DNA of 64,000 bases from Pseudomonadota bacterium (GCA_018242485.1 JAFEBV010000041.1:186001-250000), one strand, 5' to 3'. Positions 1-8,497 are shown, counted from the stretch's first letter. Notes: a model not told the origin generated them from the letters alone. Numbers and translations: made by a program.

Positions 1-1277
1 ATCAACAGCGCGAGGTGGCGTGGCGGCAGGTTCTCCGGCAGCTTGGCCTCGCTGCCGAACACCGCCAGACGCTTGTCGGCGAAATCCGCGCGCTGCGCCT
101 CCGCTTTCACCGCGGCGGGCGTGTACGGCGCGAGCGGCGCGATGACGTCGGCGAGGTCGGTGAGCTTGGGGCGGCGGTCGGCTTCCTCGGCAGCCGCAAA
201 ACAGCGCTTGCGAATATCCTCGTACTGCGCGAGCAGCGATTCCTTCGTGTGCAGGCCCGATGCGAGCGCGATATGCGCCGAGCGCAGCAGCGGATCGCCG
301 GCCTCGACCTGCATCAATTCCTCGAAGCTGCGCCACTCGATCTCGAAGTCGGTGCCGGCGTGACCCATGATGCGTGTGGTGCGCAGGTGCAGGAAGGTCG
401 GCCGGCGGGTGGTGCGGCAGTGGTGCACGGCGCGCGCGACCTGCTCGTAGCCGGCGGCGATGTCGAGGCCGTCGGCGTAGAAATAATCCAGATCCTGACG
501 ACGTGCGAAGTTGCGCTCGATCCAGCCGCCCGGCGTCTTCACCGAGATGCCGATGCCGTTGTCCTCGCACACGAACAGCACCGGCGCGGGCAGCTTCTGG
601 TAGGCCGTCCAGCCGGCGGTGTTGAAGGCAGTCTGCGCGGTGGCATGGTTGCTCGATGCGTCGCCGAACGAGCAGATCGCGATGGAATCGTCGGGAATCG
701 GCAGCGCATGACCGATGCGTCGCGCCTGCTCGATCGCCACCGCGGTGCCCAGCGCTTTCGGCAAATGCGAGGCGATGGTCGAGGTCTGCGGCAGCACCCA
801 CAGCGGCTTGCTGCCCCACACCTTGTGGCGGCCGCCGGAGGCCGGATCATCCTTCGATGCGGCAAACGACAGCGCCGAATCCATGACCGGATCGAGACCG
901 GGCAATTTGCGGAAGCGTTCGGCCATGAACGCGCCGGAGCGGTAATGCAGGAAGGCCGGATCGGTGTGGCGGGTAAGCCGCGCGACCATCGCGTTGCCTT
1001 CGTGGCCGGACGATCCGATGGTGTAGAAGACCTTGTTCTTCACCCGCAGCACACGCGCCATCAGATCCAGATGACGGCTGATCAACTGCGATTCGAACAG
1101 ATCGAGGAAATCGCGCGCACTGCACAGACTGCCGTCGAGAACGGGTTCGTCGGCGGCTGGGCGCGGCTGCGCATGGCCATGCCATTGCTGCACGAACTCG
1201 GTGAAGTTCTGATCGCACACTTCGGCGCGATTGACGTTCTTGTGGCGGGCGGGGATGGGCTGGGCGATGGCGTTCAT
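1..1277 (-). CDS. Thiamine-diphosphate-dependent dehydrogenase E1 component, 3' end outside window
   Basis: Partial gene read from an ATG at 1277; about 425 residues are visible and the frame is still open at base 1. It resembles the alpha part of 2-oxoacid dehydrogenase E1 enzymes, which decarboxylate a 2-oxoacid and pass the acyl group to an E2 lipoyl domain. Visible support is the thiamine-diphosphate/Mg region GDASSN at residues 205-210 followed by EDNGIGIS at 238-245, plus the TIGSSGHEGN stretch near residue 86 typical of branched-chain E1 alpha. The start follows a purine-rich GGAGAGG segment that itself belongs to a dispersed repeat. Family members in related bacteria are often alpha-beta fusions of about 760 residues; whether this is a fusion cannot be seen. 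Substrate is unknown. Confidence 0.85.
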   Translation of the reverse strand, partial: MNAIAQPIPARHKNVNRAEVCDQNFTEFVQQWHGHAQPRPAADEPVLDGSLCSARDFLDLFESQLISRHLDLMARVLRVKNKVFYTIGSSGHEGNAMVARLTRHTDPAFLHYRSGAFMAERFRKLPGLDPVMDSALSFAASKDDPASGGRHKVWGSKPLWVLPQTSTIASHLPKALGTAVAIEQARRIGHALPIPDDSIAICSFGDASSNHATAQTAFNTAGWTAYQKLPAPVLFVCEDNGIGISVKTPGGWIERNFARRQDLDYFYADGLDIAAGYEQVARAVHHCRTTRRPTFLHLRTTRIMGHAGTDFEIEWRSFEELMQVEAGDPLLRSAHIALASGLHTKESLLAQYEDIRKRCFAAAEEADRRPKLTDLADVIAPLAPYTPAAVKAEAQRADFADKRLAVFGSEAKLPENLPPRHLALL

Positions 1278-1282
1278 GGGTT

Positions 1283-1464
1283 CTCCCCCTCTCCTGTTGC
1301 GGGAGAGGATTGGGGCAAGGGTCAATGGTTTCAAATCAGACGATTTCGCAAGCGAAGTTGGTGCCCTCATCCGCCCTGCGGGCACCTTCCCCCGGAGGGG
1401 GAAGGAAGCAGTCGCCTCTCCCTCCGGGAGAGGCCGACGCGCCGCAGGCGCGGCGGGTGAGGGA
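1283..1464. repeat. Dispersed intergenic repeat, three modules (copy 1)
   Basis: Intergenic block between the E1 gene and the GST gene made of three modules: a CTCTCC...GGGAGAGG hairpin followed by TTGGGG (about 1283-1322), a CCCTCATCCGCCCTGCGGG segment with a CTTCCCCC/GGGGGAAG hairpin (1364-1408), and a CCTCTCC/GGGAGAGG hairpin followed by CGCGCCGCAGGCGCGGCGGGTGAGGGA-type sequence (1414-1464). The same three modules in the same order recur at 12073-12243, and the third recurs inverted at 9252-9302. Non-coding; looks like a REP-type palindromic family. Confidence 0.8.
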
Positions 1465-1489
1465 ATGCCGTATCCGATTGCAACGGCGC

Positions 1490-2149
1490 TTACCGTGCGG
1501 ATTGCTTCGACTGCGCAATCAACGCGATGTTTTCCTCTGCATACTTCGGCATCGGCAGATAACCCGGCTGCGCTTTCACCTGCGCCAGCCAGTCGCTGAC
1601 ACGCGGGTAGCGGTTCAGGTCGAAACCGCCTTCGTCGGCGACGTGGGTGTAGCCGAACAGGGCGATGTCGGCGATGCCGTAATCAGTGCCGCCGCCGCTG
1701 AACCATGCGTGCGCGGACAGGTGGGTTTCCATTACCGCCAGCGCCTGATGGCCGCGTTCGCGCAGGCGCGGCAAGTCGGCGCGACGCGGCGAATCCAGCG
1801 GCGTCCAGCCGCAAATGAAACGTGCCACCGCGACGCAGGGCTCGTGGCTGTATTGTTCGAAGAACATCCACGCCATCGTCTGCGCGCGTTGCCATGCATC
1901 GCCGGCGAAATACGCGGTGCCTTCGGCCAGCCAGTACAGGATCGCATCGGATTCGGCCAGGGTGCGGCCATCCTCCAGTTCGATCATCGGCGCCTTGCCG
2001 TTGGGATTTTTCGCCAGATACTCCGGCGTGCGGGTGTCGCCGCGGGCGATGTCGATCTCCACCCAGCGATGCTCGCGGCCAAGATGCGCGAGCAGCATGC
2101 GCAGTTTGTGGGTGTTGCCCGAGGGCGAATAGCCATACACGGTGATCAT
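1490..2149 (-). CDS. Glutathione S-transferase family protein
   Basis: 219-residue cytosolic GST. The N-terminal thioredoxin-like half (about 1-80) carries the YSPSGNTHK start, in which Ser or Asn near residue 10 is placed as the glutathione-activating residue, and the NGKAP cis-proline followed by LAESDAIL, which binds the gamma-glutamyl part of glutathione. The C-terminal helical domain contains YGIADIALFGY, matching the N-capping box of GST C domains. Likely conjugates or reduces an electrophile with glutathione; the substrate cannot be read from sequence. Its ATG overlaps the stop of the upstream GNAT gene (ATGA at 2149-2146), so translation is probably coupled. Confidence 0.9.
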   Translation of the reverse strand: MITVYGYSPSGNTHKLRMLLAHLGREHRWVEIDIARGDTRTPEYLAKNPNGKAPMIELEDGRTLAESDAILYWLAEGTAYFAGDAWQRAQTMAWMFFEQYSHEPCVAVARFICGWTPLDSPRRADLPRLRERGHQALAVMETHLSAHAWFSGGGTDYGIADIALFGYTHVADEGGFDLNRYPRVSDWLAQVKAQPGYLPMPKYAEENIALIAQSKQSAR

Positions 2150-2697
2150 GCCGGGTTCTCCTGATTGCGGCGTGCGAACCATTCCGCGCGCGATTGTCCC
2201 CACACATCCACGATGACGTGCTCGAAGGGCGACGGCATCGCTTCGCGGCGCAGGATGCGCGAACCGAGCCGGCGCGCGACGCCTTGCGAGGCGGCATTGT
2301 CGGGGTCGATGCAGTGGATGATGTCGTCCCAGTGCAGGTTCGCGAACGCCCAGTCGGCCGCCGCTGTGGCCGCCTCGGTGGCGTAGCCGTGACCCCAGCC
2401 ACGTCGATGCAGCACCCAGCCGATCTCGTTGCCAGGCCAGCCTTCCGGCCGCCACGGGCCGACGCTGCCGATCCAGTCGCCGCTGGATTTCTCGATCACC
2501 GAGAACATCGCGAAGCCCTGCATCGCCCACGCGCCCGGGCCTTGCAGGAACTTGCGCCACGCCGCCGCGCGCGTGAGCACGCCACCGAGGTGGCGAGTCA
2601 CGTCAGGATCCCCGTAGGCTTCGGCGTAGGCGTCGAAATCCTCGCGTTGCGGCAGGCGCAGGAGCAGGCGTTCGGTGTGGATGCGTGGGCCGTCCAT
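2146..2697 (-). CDS. GNAT N-acetyltransferase, RimJ/RimL type
   Basis: 183-residue acetyltransferase of the RimJ/RimL branch, beginning with the typical IHTERLLLR motif (residues 6-14). The acetyl-CoA pyrophosphate-binding loop appears as RRGWGHGYATEA (about 98-109) and the late DPDNAASQGVARRLG region (about 131-145) is the conserved helix that closes the cofactor site. Members acetylate protein N termini or small amines; the acceptor here is unknown. It lies upstream of the GST gene with a 4-base ATGA overlap and 10 bases downstream of the start-proximal gene's end, consistent with a small operon. Confidence 0.9.
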   Translation of the reverse strand: MDGPRIHTERLLLRLPQREDFDAYAEAYGDPDVTRHLGGVLTRAAAWRKFLQGPGAWAMQGFAMFSVIEKSSGDWIGSVGPWRPEGWPGNEIGWVLHRRGWGHGYATEAATAAADWAFANLHWDDIIHCIDPDNAASQGVARRLGSRILRREAMPSPFEHVIVDVWGQSRAEWFARRNQENPA

Positions 2698-2707
2698 CGG
2701 AACGTCG

Positions 2708-3154
2708 TCAGTGGCCGGTGTACGCGCAGCCCGGCAGCGCGGCGCGAATCTGTGGATAGTCCGGCGTCCGGCAATGCCACTGCACTCCCATCGCCGCGAC
2801 GTGCGCAAGATCCGGAATGAGCACGATGCGCCCGCCGTCCCTGCCCGAGCTCGCGTCGAACTCCAGCGTGATCGCGCCATCCGCGCCGATGCTGGCGGAG
2901 CGAAGCGTGTCGCCGCGGTACTCCTGCGGCGCCGGCAGGCCGGCATCCTGATTGCGCGTGGGCAGTTTGCCGTAGTTGTTGTAATACTCGGCCACGCTGA
3001 TGCGGATGCGATCGGCGACCTTGGCGTAGTCGCCCTGGATCAGCCGCATCGCCGCGTCGATCTGCACGCTGCGGTCGAGCGGCGTCGGCCGTGGCGCGCA
3101 GGCGCAGCACGCCGCCAGCGCCATCGGCAACAGCAGGATCGACGCCGTCTTCAC
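2708..3154 (-). CDS. Small lipoprotein with pilin-like C-terminal region
   Basis: 148 residues read from a GTG at 3154, with a GGGAG element upstream. The N terminus is a lipoprotein signal: hydrophobic SILLLPMALAAC with LAAC as lipobox, so Cys16 would be lipidated and the protein anchored in the envelope. The mature part holds a helical stretch, then YYNNYGKLPTRNQDAGLP, resembling the exposed part of type IV pilin-like proteins, and ends with two Cys that could pair. There is no pilin N-terminal helix or prepilin cleavage site, so it is not a pilin itself. It follows the glutaryl-CoA dehydrogenase gene by 20 bases. Function unknown. Confidence 0.7.
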   Translation of the reverse strand: MKTASILLLPMALAACCACAPRPTPLDRSVQIDAAMRLIQGDYAKVADRIRISVAEYYNNYGKLPTRNQDAGLPAPQEYRGDTLRSASIGADGAITLEFDASSGRDGGRIVLIPDLAHVAAMGVQWHCRTPDYPQIRAALPGCAYTGH

Positions 3155-3174
3155 GGCCACAGCCGGCTCCCGGA

Positions 3175-4341
3175 TCAGAACGCGTTGATGCCGGTCAGCT
3201 CGCGACCGACCACGAGTTGGTGCACGGTCTCGGTGCCCTCGTAGGTGATGACCGATTCCAGATTCAGCGCATGGCGGATCGCGCAATGCTCGGTGGTGAT
3301 GCCGGCACCGCCGAGGATGTCGCGGGTTTCGCGGGCGATGTCGATGGCCATGCGGCAGTTGTTCCATTTCGCCAGCGACACCTGCGTGGGCTGCATCGCG
3401 CCAGCGTCCTTCAGCCGCCCGAGTTGCAGCGACAGCAGTTGCGCCAGCGTGATCCGTCGCGCCATCTCGGCGAGCTTGACCTGCACCGCCTGATTGGAGG
3501 TCAACGGGCGCTTGAACAGGATGCGCTCGGCGCCGTAGGACAGCGCCTCGTGCAGACACGCCTGCGCCGCGCCGATCGGTCCCCAGGTGATGCCGTAGCG
3601 CGCCTGCGTCAGGCAGCCCAGCGGGCCCTTGAGGCCCTTCACGTTCGGCAGGCGGTTGGCCTCCGGCACGCGCACGCCGTCGAAGAACAGCGCCGAGGTG
3701 ACCGAGGCGCGCAGGCTCATCTTCTTGTGCACTTCCTGCGCGGTGAAACCGGGCATGCCCTTTTCCACCACGAAGCCCTGGATGCCGTCCTCGGTCTGCG
3801 CCCACACGATGGCGATGTCGGCGAGGTTGCCGTTGGTGATCCACATCTTCGCGCCGTTGAGGATCCAGTCGCCGCCGGCATCCTTCTTCGCATGCGTCTT
3901 CATGTTGGCCGGGTCGGAACCGCCGTGCGGCTCGGTCAGGCCGAAGCAGCCGATGGTCTTGCCCTGCGCCATCGACGGCAGCCAGCGCTCGCGCTGCGCC
4001 TCCGAACCGTAGGCGAAGATCGGGTACATGCACAGCGAGGACTGCACGCTGACGAAACTGCGGATGCCCGAATCGCCGCGTTCGAGTTCCTGGCAGATCA
4101 GGCCATAACTGACCGCATTCAATCCCGCGCAGCCGTACTTTTCCGGCAGCGAGGAACCGAGCAGGCCCAATTCGGCGATCTCCGGCACCAGCTCGCGCGG
4201 GAAACGCGCCTGATCGAAGCAGTCGCCGATGATCGGCAGCACGCGCTCGTCGGTAAAGCGCGCCGCGGCATCCTGCACCGCGCGCTCCTCCTCGCTGAGC
4301 AGGGAACGCACGTCGTACAGGTCGAGAGGATTGAGGGCCAT
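3175..4341 (-). CDS. gcdH: Glutaryl-CoA dehydrogenase
   Basis: 388-residue FAD-dependent acyl-CoA dehydrogenase of the glutaryl-CoA type, which oxidises and decarboxylates glutaryl-CoA to crotonyl-CoA in lysine and tryptophan breakdown and passes electrons to ETF. Evidence: the FAD-site segment GCFGLTEPHGGSD (about 132-144), the catalytic-base region ITYEGTETVHQL with Glu at about 368, and the GRELTGINAF C terminus. IRSFVSVQSSL near residue 92 carries the Arg that contacts the substrate's gamma-carboxylate in this subfamily and separates it from straight-chain dehydrogenases. Length is normal. The regulator or ETF genes are not adjacent. Confidence 0.95.
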   Translation of the reverse strand: MALNPLDLYDVRSLLSEEERAVQDAAARFTDERVLPIIGDCFDQARFPRELVPEIAELGLLGSSLPEKYGCAGLNAVSYGLICQELERGDSGIRSFVSVQSSLCMYPIFAYGSEAQRERWLPSMAQGKTIGCFGLTEPHGGSDPANMKTHAKKDAGGDWILNGAKMWITNGNLADIAIVWAQTEDGIQGFVVEKGMPGFTAQEVHKKMSLRASVTSALFFDGVRVPEANRLPNVKGLKGPLGCLTQARYGITWGPIGAAQACLHEALSYGAERILFKRPLTSNQAVQVKLAEMARRITLAQLLSLQLGRLKDAGAMQPTQVSLAKWNNCRMAIDIARETRDILGGAGITTEHCAIRHALNLESVITYEGTETVHQLVVGRELTGINAF

Positions 4342-4588
4342 GGGTCGGGAACCGGAATGCGGAGATGGGGATGGCGTCGGGCAACGAAGCCGTCTGATCG
4401 GGCCATTGCGGCCAGCCCGTCATTTTACCGGCTGGGTCGCGACGGCGTAACCCCTGGCAGTCAAGGCCTGCAAGGCGAACTTCCAACACGCTCCCCGAGG
4501 CTTCATCGCCACCCCCACTTTGGTGTATGAAGGCGGCTGCGGCACGTCACGTCGCCGCCGTACGCCCCCAACCGCGAGGATGTCTGCC

Positions 4589-4693
4589 ATGTCGAAGGGA
4601 ATGGACCAGAAAAAGGAAGCCAAGAAAAAGCCCGAGAAGTCGCTGAAGGAAAAGCGCGCCGAGAAGGCCGCCAAGAAAGCCGCCAAGTCCTGA
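4589..4693 (+). CDS. Lysine-rich micro-protein, 34 residues
   Basis: Very small gene starting MSKGMDQKKEAKKK and ending KAAKKAAKS; almost half of the residues are Lys and the rest mostly Glu and Ala, so it should form a highly charged helix. A GAGGA ribosome-binding site at 4576-4580 lies 8 bases before the ATG at 4589; an in-frame ATG at 4580 overlaps that site and is a worse start. Similar tiny basic peptides beginning MSKGMDQKK are, to my memory, recurrent in proteobacteria and unstudied. A strong hairpin follows 22 bases after the stop, supporting an independent transcription unit. It could bind nucleic acid, but that is inference from charge alone. Confidence 0.7.
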   Translation: MSKGMDQKKEAKKKPEKSLKEKRAEKAAKKAAKS

Positions 4694-4715
4694 TTCCGTA
4701 AGGATCGCGTCGCAA

Positions 4716-4745
4716 CGCGGGGCTCTGCGTCTGCGGAGCCCCGCG
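4716..4745. terminator. Hairpin between convergent genes
   Basis: Perfect 10-bp inverted repeat, CGCGGGGCTC with GAGCCCCGCG, around a 10-base loop. It lies between the micro-protein (plus) and the GNAT gene (minus), where a bidirectional terminator is expected. There is no clear U-tract on either side. Confidence 0.65.
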
Positions 4746-4749
4746 CACT

Positions 4750-5049
4750 TCACTTCAGTCCACCGTGCGCCACCACCAGATCGGCATACTCGGGATGCCG
4801 CCGCAACCACGTCGCGGCGTAATCGCAGCGCGGCTCCACTTGCAGCCCGCGCGCACGCGCCGCTTCGCAGGCATGGCGCACCAGTGCGCCGGCGATGCCG
4901 CGCCCTTGCAGGGCCGACGGCACTTCGGTGTGGACGATCACCATCACGCCATCTTCGACTTCGTAATCGAGCCGGCTGGCATGCCCGTCCACGATTGCCT
5001 CGAAGCGCTGCCGGCGCGGGTCGTCGTGGATCGTCAGTTCGTGGTCCAT
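4750..5049 (-). CDS. Small GNAT-like acetyltransferase (YjdJ/GCN5-related, about 100 aa)
   Basis: 99-residue protein matching the short GNAT-like family: DYEVEDGVMVIVHTEVP followed by the acetyl-CoA loop LQGRGIAGALVRHA (about 47-60) and the terminal RCDYAATWLRRHPEYADL motif that is characteristic of these mini-acetyltransferases. It has only the core of the fold and no separate substrate domain. One base separates its ATG from the stop of the RluF-type gene, so the two are probably co-translated. Substrate unknown. Confidence 0.9.
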   Translation of the reverse strand: MDHELTIHDDPRRQRFEAIVDGHASRLDYEVEDGVMVIVHTEVPSALQGRGIAGALVRHACEAARARGLQVEPRCDYAATWLRRHPEYADLVVAHGGLK

Positions 5050-5050
5050 G

Positions 5051-5764
5051 TCACCACTCCATGCCTTCGGGCAGCAGGCCGCGCAGTTCGGCATCGGTGA
5101 GGTTGCGCCACTGTCCGGGCTTGAGATGCCCGAGCTTCACGTTGCCGATGCGCACCCGCAACAACTGCTTCACGCGCAGGCCGAAGTGCGCGGCCATCAG
5201 CCGGATCTGCCGGTTCAGGCCTTGCACCAGCACGATGCGGAAACCTTGGCGCCCCAGCTTGCCGGTCTGGCACGGCAGGGTCGTCTGCCCGTGCACCGGC
5301 ACGCCGCGCGCCATGCCGCGCAGGAACTCCGGCGTCACCGGATGGTTTACCGCCACCAGATATTCCTTCTCCAGCTTGTTCTCCGCGCGCAGGATCACGT
5401 TGACGATGTCGCCGTTGCTGGTCAGCAGGATCAAGCCTTCCGAATCCTTGTCGAGGCGACCGATCGGAAAAATGCGCTGCTCGTGGCCGACGAAATCCAC
5501 GATGTTGTCCTTGACCGCGCTCTCGGTCGTGCAGGTGATGCCGACCGGCTTGTTGAGCGCGATGTAGACGTGCTTGCGCGCGCCGGGTTTGGCCGTGCGT
5601 GCGCGCAGCTCGCGGCCATCCACCAGCACCGTATCGCCCGCCTCCACCTGCGCGCCAGTGCCCGCACGCTCGCCGTTGAGGCTCACGCGCCCGGCGGCGA
5701 TCAGGCGGTCGGCCTCGCGGCGCGAGCAGAATCCGGTTTCGGCAATGTGCTTGTTCAGTCTCAT
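5051..5764 (-). CDS. 23S rRNA pseudouridine synthase, RluF/RluB family
   Basis: 237-residue RsuA-family pseudouridine synthase. It starts with an S4 RNA-binding domain ([21 protein letters not shown], about 1-60) and continues into the catalytic domain with [14 protein letters not shown], where Asp105 is the nucleophile that attacks the uridine. The conserved [14 protein letters not shown] segment near residue 180 follows. The GFCSRREAD start and LDKDSEGL motif are closest to RluF, which modifies U2604 (and U2605-region) of 23S rRNA; an RluB-type role cannot be excluded. Upstream of a mini-GNAT gene with one-base spacing. Confidence 0.88.
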   Translation of the reverse strand: MRLNKHIAETGFCSRREADRLIAAGRVSLNGERAGTGAQVEAGDTVLVDGRELRARTAKPGARKHVYIALNKPVGITCTTESAVKDNIVDFVGHEQRIFPIGRLDKDSEGLILLTSNGDIVNVILRAENKLEKEYLVAVNHPVTPEFLRGMARGVPVHGQTTLPCQTGKLGRQGFRIVLVQGLNRQIRLMAAHFGLRVKQLLRVRIGNVKLGHLKPGQWRNLTDAELRGLLPEGMEW

Positions 5765-5829
5765 GGGCGCGCATGCTGGCACACGGCGCGACGCGGAGCC
5801 AGCGGAACGGCGGCGCAGGATGCCGGCGG

Positions 5830-6450
5830 CTACGACCCCAGCCGCGGATGCGCGAGTTCGTGCAGGAAGTACGCCAGCACGCGCGGATCCAGCAGCAGCA
5901 TGAACAGCACGCCGTAAATCGCGCCGGCCAGGTGCGCGCCGTGGTTGATGTGGTCGGCTTTGCGGTAATCCATCCACAGCGTGTAGCCCAGGTACGCCAC
6001 CGCGAACACGATGGCCGGCATCGGCAATACGAACACGACGATCATCGACCACGGGCGCAGCAGGATGAAGGCGAACAACACCGCCGTCACCGCGCCGGAT
6101 GCGCCCAGGCTCATGTACTTCGCATCGTCGCGGTGGCGCAGCCAGCTCGGCAGGATCGCCACCACCAGCGCCGACAGGTAGAAAAACACGAAACCCCAGT
6201 CGCCCAGATGGGCATCGATGAAGTTCTCCATCAAGCGCCCGAAAAAATACAGGGTGATCATGTTGAACAGCAGGTGCATGCCGCCGGCGTGCACGAATCC
6301 GTAGGTGAGCAGCCGCCAGTATTCGCCGTTGCGGGCGATCGCCGGCGGCCAAAGCACCAGCCGGCCAATGAGCTTCGGGTTGCCGAACGCCGACAGTGAG
6401 ACCAGACAGGTCACACCGATCAGCACCAGCGTGGTCGAGATGCCTTCCAC
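5830..6450 (-). CDS. Rhomboid family intramembrane serine protease
   Basis: 206 residues read from a GTG at 6450; a longer frame with a TTG start at 6510 exists but adds a non-rhomboid N terminus. Six hydrophobic segments span most of the length. The serine motif GASG places the nucleophile at Ser118 and the GAHLAG motif places His173 as its partner in the next-to-last helix, so both members of the rhomboid dyad are present. [24 protein letters not shown] is the conserved L1-loop/helix-2 region (split here only for description). Such enzymes cleave single-pass membrane proteins within the inner membrane. The substrate is unknown. Confidence 0.9.
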   Translation of the reverse strand: MEGISTTLVLIGVTCLVSLSAFGNPKLIGRLVLWPPAIARNGEYWRLLTYGFVHAGGMHLLFNMITLYFFGRLMENFIDAHLGDWGFVFFYLSALVVAILPSWLRHRDDAKYMSLGASGAVTAVLFAFILLRPWSMIVVFVLPMPAIVFAVAYLGYTLWMDYRKADHINHGAHLAGAIYGVLFMLLLDPRVLAYFLHELAHPRLGS

Positions 6451-6611
6451 GCAATCAACGCCCGATCCGCCGCATGGGCGATGGCGGGCAACAAGCTCGT
6501 GGGAGGGCAATCGTCATGGTCTGATTCCGGATCATCGGCATGGCGCATGCTACAGGCACGCCGCGCGCAACGGATTTCTGGCACCCTGTCGCACCCGCGT
6601 GAGCCACCGTC

Positions 6612-7487
6612 ATGACCGATCCCATCTACCTGCAACTGGACGTGTTCGCCGACCGCATCGGCGGCGGCAATCCGCTCGGCGTGGTGCTCGGCGCACACGA
6701 CTGGGACAGCGCGACGATGCAATCGTTCGCCGGCTGGACGAATCTGGTCGAAACCACCTTCCTGCTGCCGCCGACCGATCCGCGCGCCAGCTACCGCGTG
6801 CGCATCTTCACCCCGACCCGCGAGATCCCCTTCGCCGGCCATCCGAGCATCGGCAGCGCGCATGCGGCGCTGGATTTTGGTGGCGTGCTGGCGCATGACG
6901 GCCGCCTGATCCAGCAGTGCGCGGCCGGCCTGTTGCCGGTGCGGGTGGAAGGCGAAGGCGAACGTCGCCGCGTGTTCGTGCAGGCACCGCCGGCGCGGGT
7001 GCTGCACACCGGCCTCGACGAGCCGCTGCTGCGCCATGTGCTCGGCGGCCTCGCACTCGGGCGGCTGCCGCCGGCCTTCGTCGAGGGCGGGCGGCGCTGG
7101 TGGGTGGCCGAGTTCGCCAGCGAAGCGGGCCTGCGCGACTGGCATCCCGACCACGCCGCGATCCTCGCGCTCGCCAAGGCGACCGACAGCCTCGGCCTGT
7201 GCGCCTTCGCGCGCTGCCCCGGCCCGGAGTACGAACTGGTGGTGCGCGCCTTCCCCGCCGGCGTGGGCATCGTCGAGGATCCCGCCTCGGGCGCAGCCAA
7301 CGGCCTGCTCGGTGCCTACCTCGCGTGGCAGGAACCCGACGGCCCGATGGCGCGCGGCTACCGCGTCAGCCAGGGCCGCGAAATGGGCCGCGACGCGCGC
7401 ATCCGCATCCGCATCGAGGGCGACGCGATCTGGGTCGGCGGGCGCACTCAGACGGTGGTGGTGGGCAGCACGCGCTGGCATGGCTGA
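6612..7487 (+). CDS. PhzF family isomerase/epimerase-like protein
   Basis: 291 residues with the two-lobed diaminopimelate-epimerase-like fold of PhzF proteins. Support: LDVFADRIGGGNPLGVV at the N terminus, NLVETTFLLPP with Glu47 in the position of the PhzF acid/base residue, the first-lobe motif FAGHPSIGSAHA, and the second-lobe motif DPASGAANGLLGAYL. PhzF itself isomerises trans-2,3-dihydro-3-hydroxyanthranilate in phenazine synthesis, but no other phenazine genes are present, so this is one of the many solitary homologues with unknown substrate. It is transcribed alone; the divergent neighbour is the rhomboid gene. Confidence 0.9.
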   Translation: MTDPIYLQLDVFADRIGGGNPLGVVLGAHDWDSATMQSFAGWTNLVETTFLLPPTDPRASYRVRIFTPTREIPFAGHPSIGSAHAALDFGGVLAHDGRLIQQCAAGLLPVRVEGEGERRRVFVQAPPARVLHTGLDEPLLRHVLGGLALGRLPPAFVEGGRRWWVAEFASEAGLRDWHPDHAAILALAKATDSLGLCAFARCPGPEYELVVRAFPAGVGIVEDPASGAANGLLGAYLAWQEPDGPMARGYRVSQGREMGRDARIRIRIEGDAIWVGGRTQTVVVGSTRWHG

Positions 7488-7573
7488 GCGTCGGCGCTGT
7501 TCAACCCTCGATATTGAAACGCCGCTCGCACGGCCCGCGCTTGCAGCCGCCGCGCCCGATGGCATAGGCTGCG

Positions 7574-7632
7574 CGCGGGAGATGGCATTCTCCTGTTTTT
7601 CCAAACCGCCTCGCGGCTGATGATGCCTGTCG
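7574..7632 (+). promoter_or_regulatory. Fluoride riboswitch (crcB motif)
   Basis: The leader of crcB contains the conserved fluoride-aptamer blocks in order: GGGAGATGGCATTCTCC at about 7577-7593, a loop, ACCGCC at 7605-7610, and GGCTGATGATGCCTG at 7615-7629. The two halves can form the stem and pseudoknot of the aptamer. It ends about 95 bases before the crcB ATG. A GC-rich stretch with repeated CCGGC between 7639 and 7672 could form the expression platform. The call rests on motif recognition by eye, without covariance scoring. Confidence 0.88.
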
Positions 7633-7727
7633 AATGCGCCGGATGTTCCGGCGGGTTCGCGCACGGCCGGCGGGCAGCCTTCGATCATGGCGTCCGACGT
7701 GCCGGTTCCCGACACGAAGGAGGAGTC

Positions 7728-8135
7728 ATGGCGTACACGGGTCTGCTTTCCGGCTGGATCGGCATTTCCATCGGCGCGGCGCTGGGCGCGCTGCTGCGCT
7801 GGCATCTGGGCCTGTGGCTCAATCCGCTGTTCCCGACCATTCCGCTGGGCACGCTCGTCGCCAATCTCGTCGGCGGCCTGCTGATCGGTCTGATCACCGA
7901 GTACGCCGCGCTCAATGCCGCCTTCCCGCCGGCGCTGCGACTGGCGGCGATCACCGGCTTCCTCGGCGGCCTGACCACCTTCTCCACGTTTTCCGCCGAG
8001 AACGTGAACCTGCTGTTGCATCGTGAATACGGCTGGTCGCTGGCGCACATCGGCGCGCACCTGTTCGGCTCGCTGGCGATGACCGCCGCCGGCATCGTCA
8101 TCGTCCGCTTCCTCGCCGCGAGGGCCGCGTCATGA
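7728..8135 (+). CDS. crcB: Fluoride ion exporter CrcB/FluC
   Basis: 135-residue integral membrane protein with four hydrophobic helices. It carries the FluC signatures NLVGGLLIGLI in helix 2 and GFLGGLTTFSTFSAEN in helix 3, where the Phe and Thr/Ser residues form the fluoride track and the helix break binds central sodium. The protein works as an antiparallel dimer that lets fluoride leave the cell. The start ATG at 7728 is preceded by AAGGAGGAG at 7718-7725, a very strong ribosome-binding site. A fluoride riboswitch lies upstream and the DUF190 gene overlaps its stop, forming a fluoride-response operon. Confidence 0.95.
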   Translation: MAYTGLLSGWIGISIGAALGALLRWHLGLWLNPLFPTIPLGTLVANLVGGLLIGLITEYAALNAAFPPALRLAAITGFLGGLTTFSTFSAENVNLLLHREYGWSLAHIGAHLFGSLAMTAAGIVIVRFLAARAAS

Positions 8136-8458
8136 ATCCAACCTGCGCATTGCGTTTCTATCTTTCGGAAAGCCGCAAGCAGCACGGTCGTGTGCTGTAC
8201 GAATGGCTGCTGGAAGACGCCCGCCACAACGGCGTGCACGGCGGCTCGGCGTTCCGCGCGATCGCCGGCTACGGTCGTCACGGGATCCTGCACGAGCAGC
8301 ATTTCTTCGAACTGGCCGGCGAACTGACCGTGGTGGTCGAGTTCCTGCTCGACGAGGCGCAGGCCGAGGCGATGCTCGAACGCCTGCGCGGCGAAGGGAT
8401 CGATCTGTTCTACGCCCGCTTCCCGATCCAGACCGGAACCCTCGGCGGCGGCGCCTGA
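8132..8458 (+). CDS. DUF190 domain protein
   Basis: 108 residues that match DUF190 throughout: LRFYLSESRKQHGRVLYEWLLEDA at the start, then GGSAFRAIAGYG and a C-terminal ferredoxin-like strand pattern. DUF190 proteins are small soluble proteins that resemble PII-type trimers and are frequently encoded next to CrcB. Its ATG overlaps the crcB stop (ATGA at 8132-8135), so it is translationally coupled to the channel and should be induced by fluoride through the upstream riboswitch. The biochemical role is not established; a modulatory role on FluC is inference from this coupling. Confidence 0.9.
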   Translation: MNPTCALRFYLSESRKQHGRVLYEWLLEDARHNGVHGGSAFRAIAGYGRHGILHEQHFFELAGELTVVVEFLLDEAQAEAMLERLRGEGIDLFYARFPIQTGTLGGGA

Positions 8459-8497
8459 GCCACTCTTTGGCTGACTTGCGCAGCGGGGCGGCATAGG

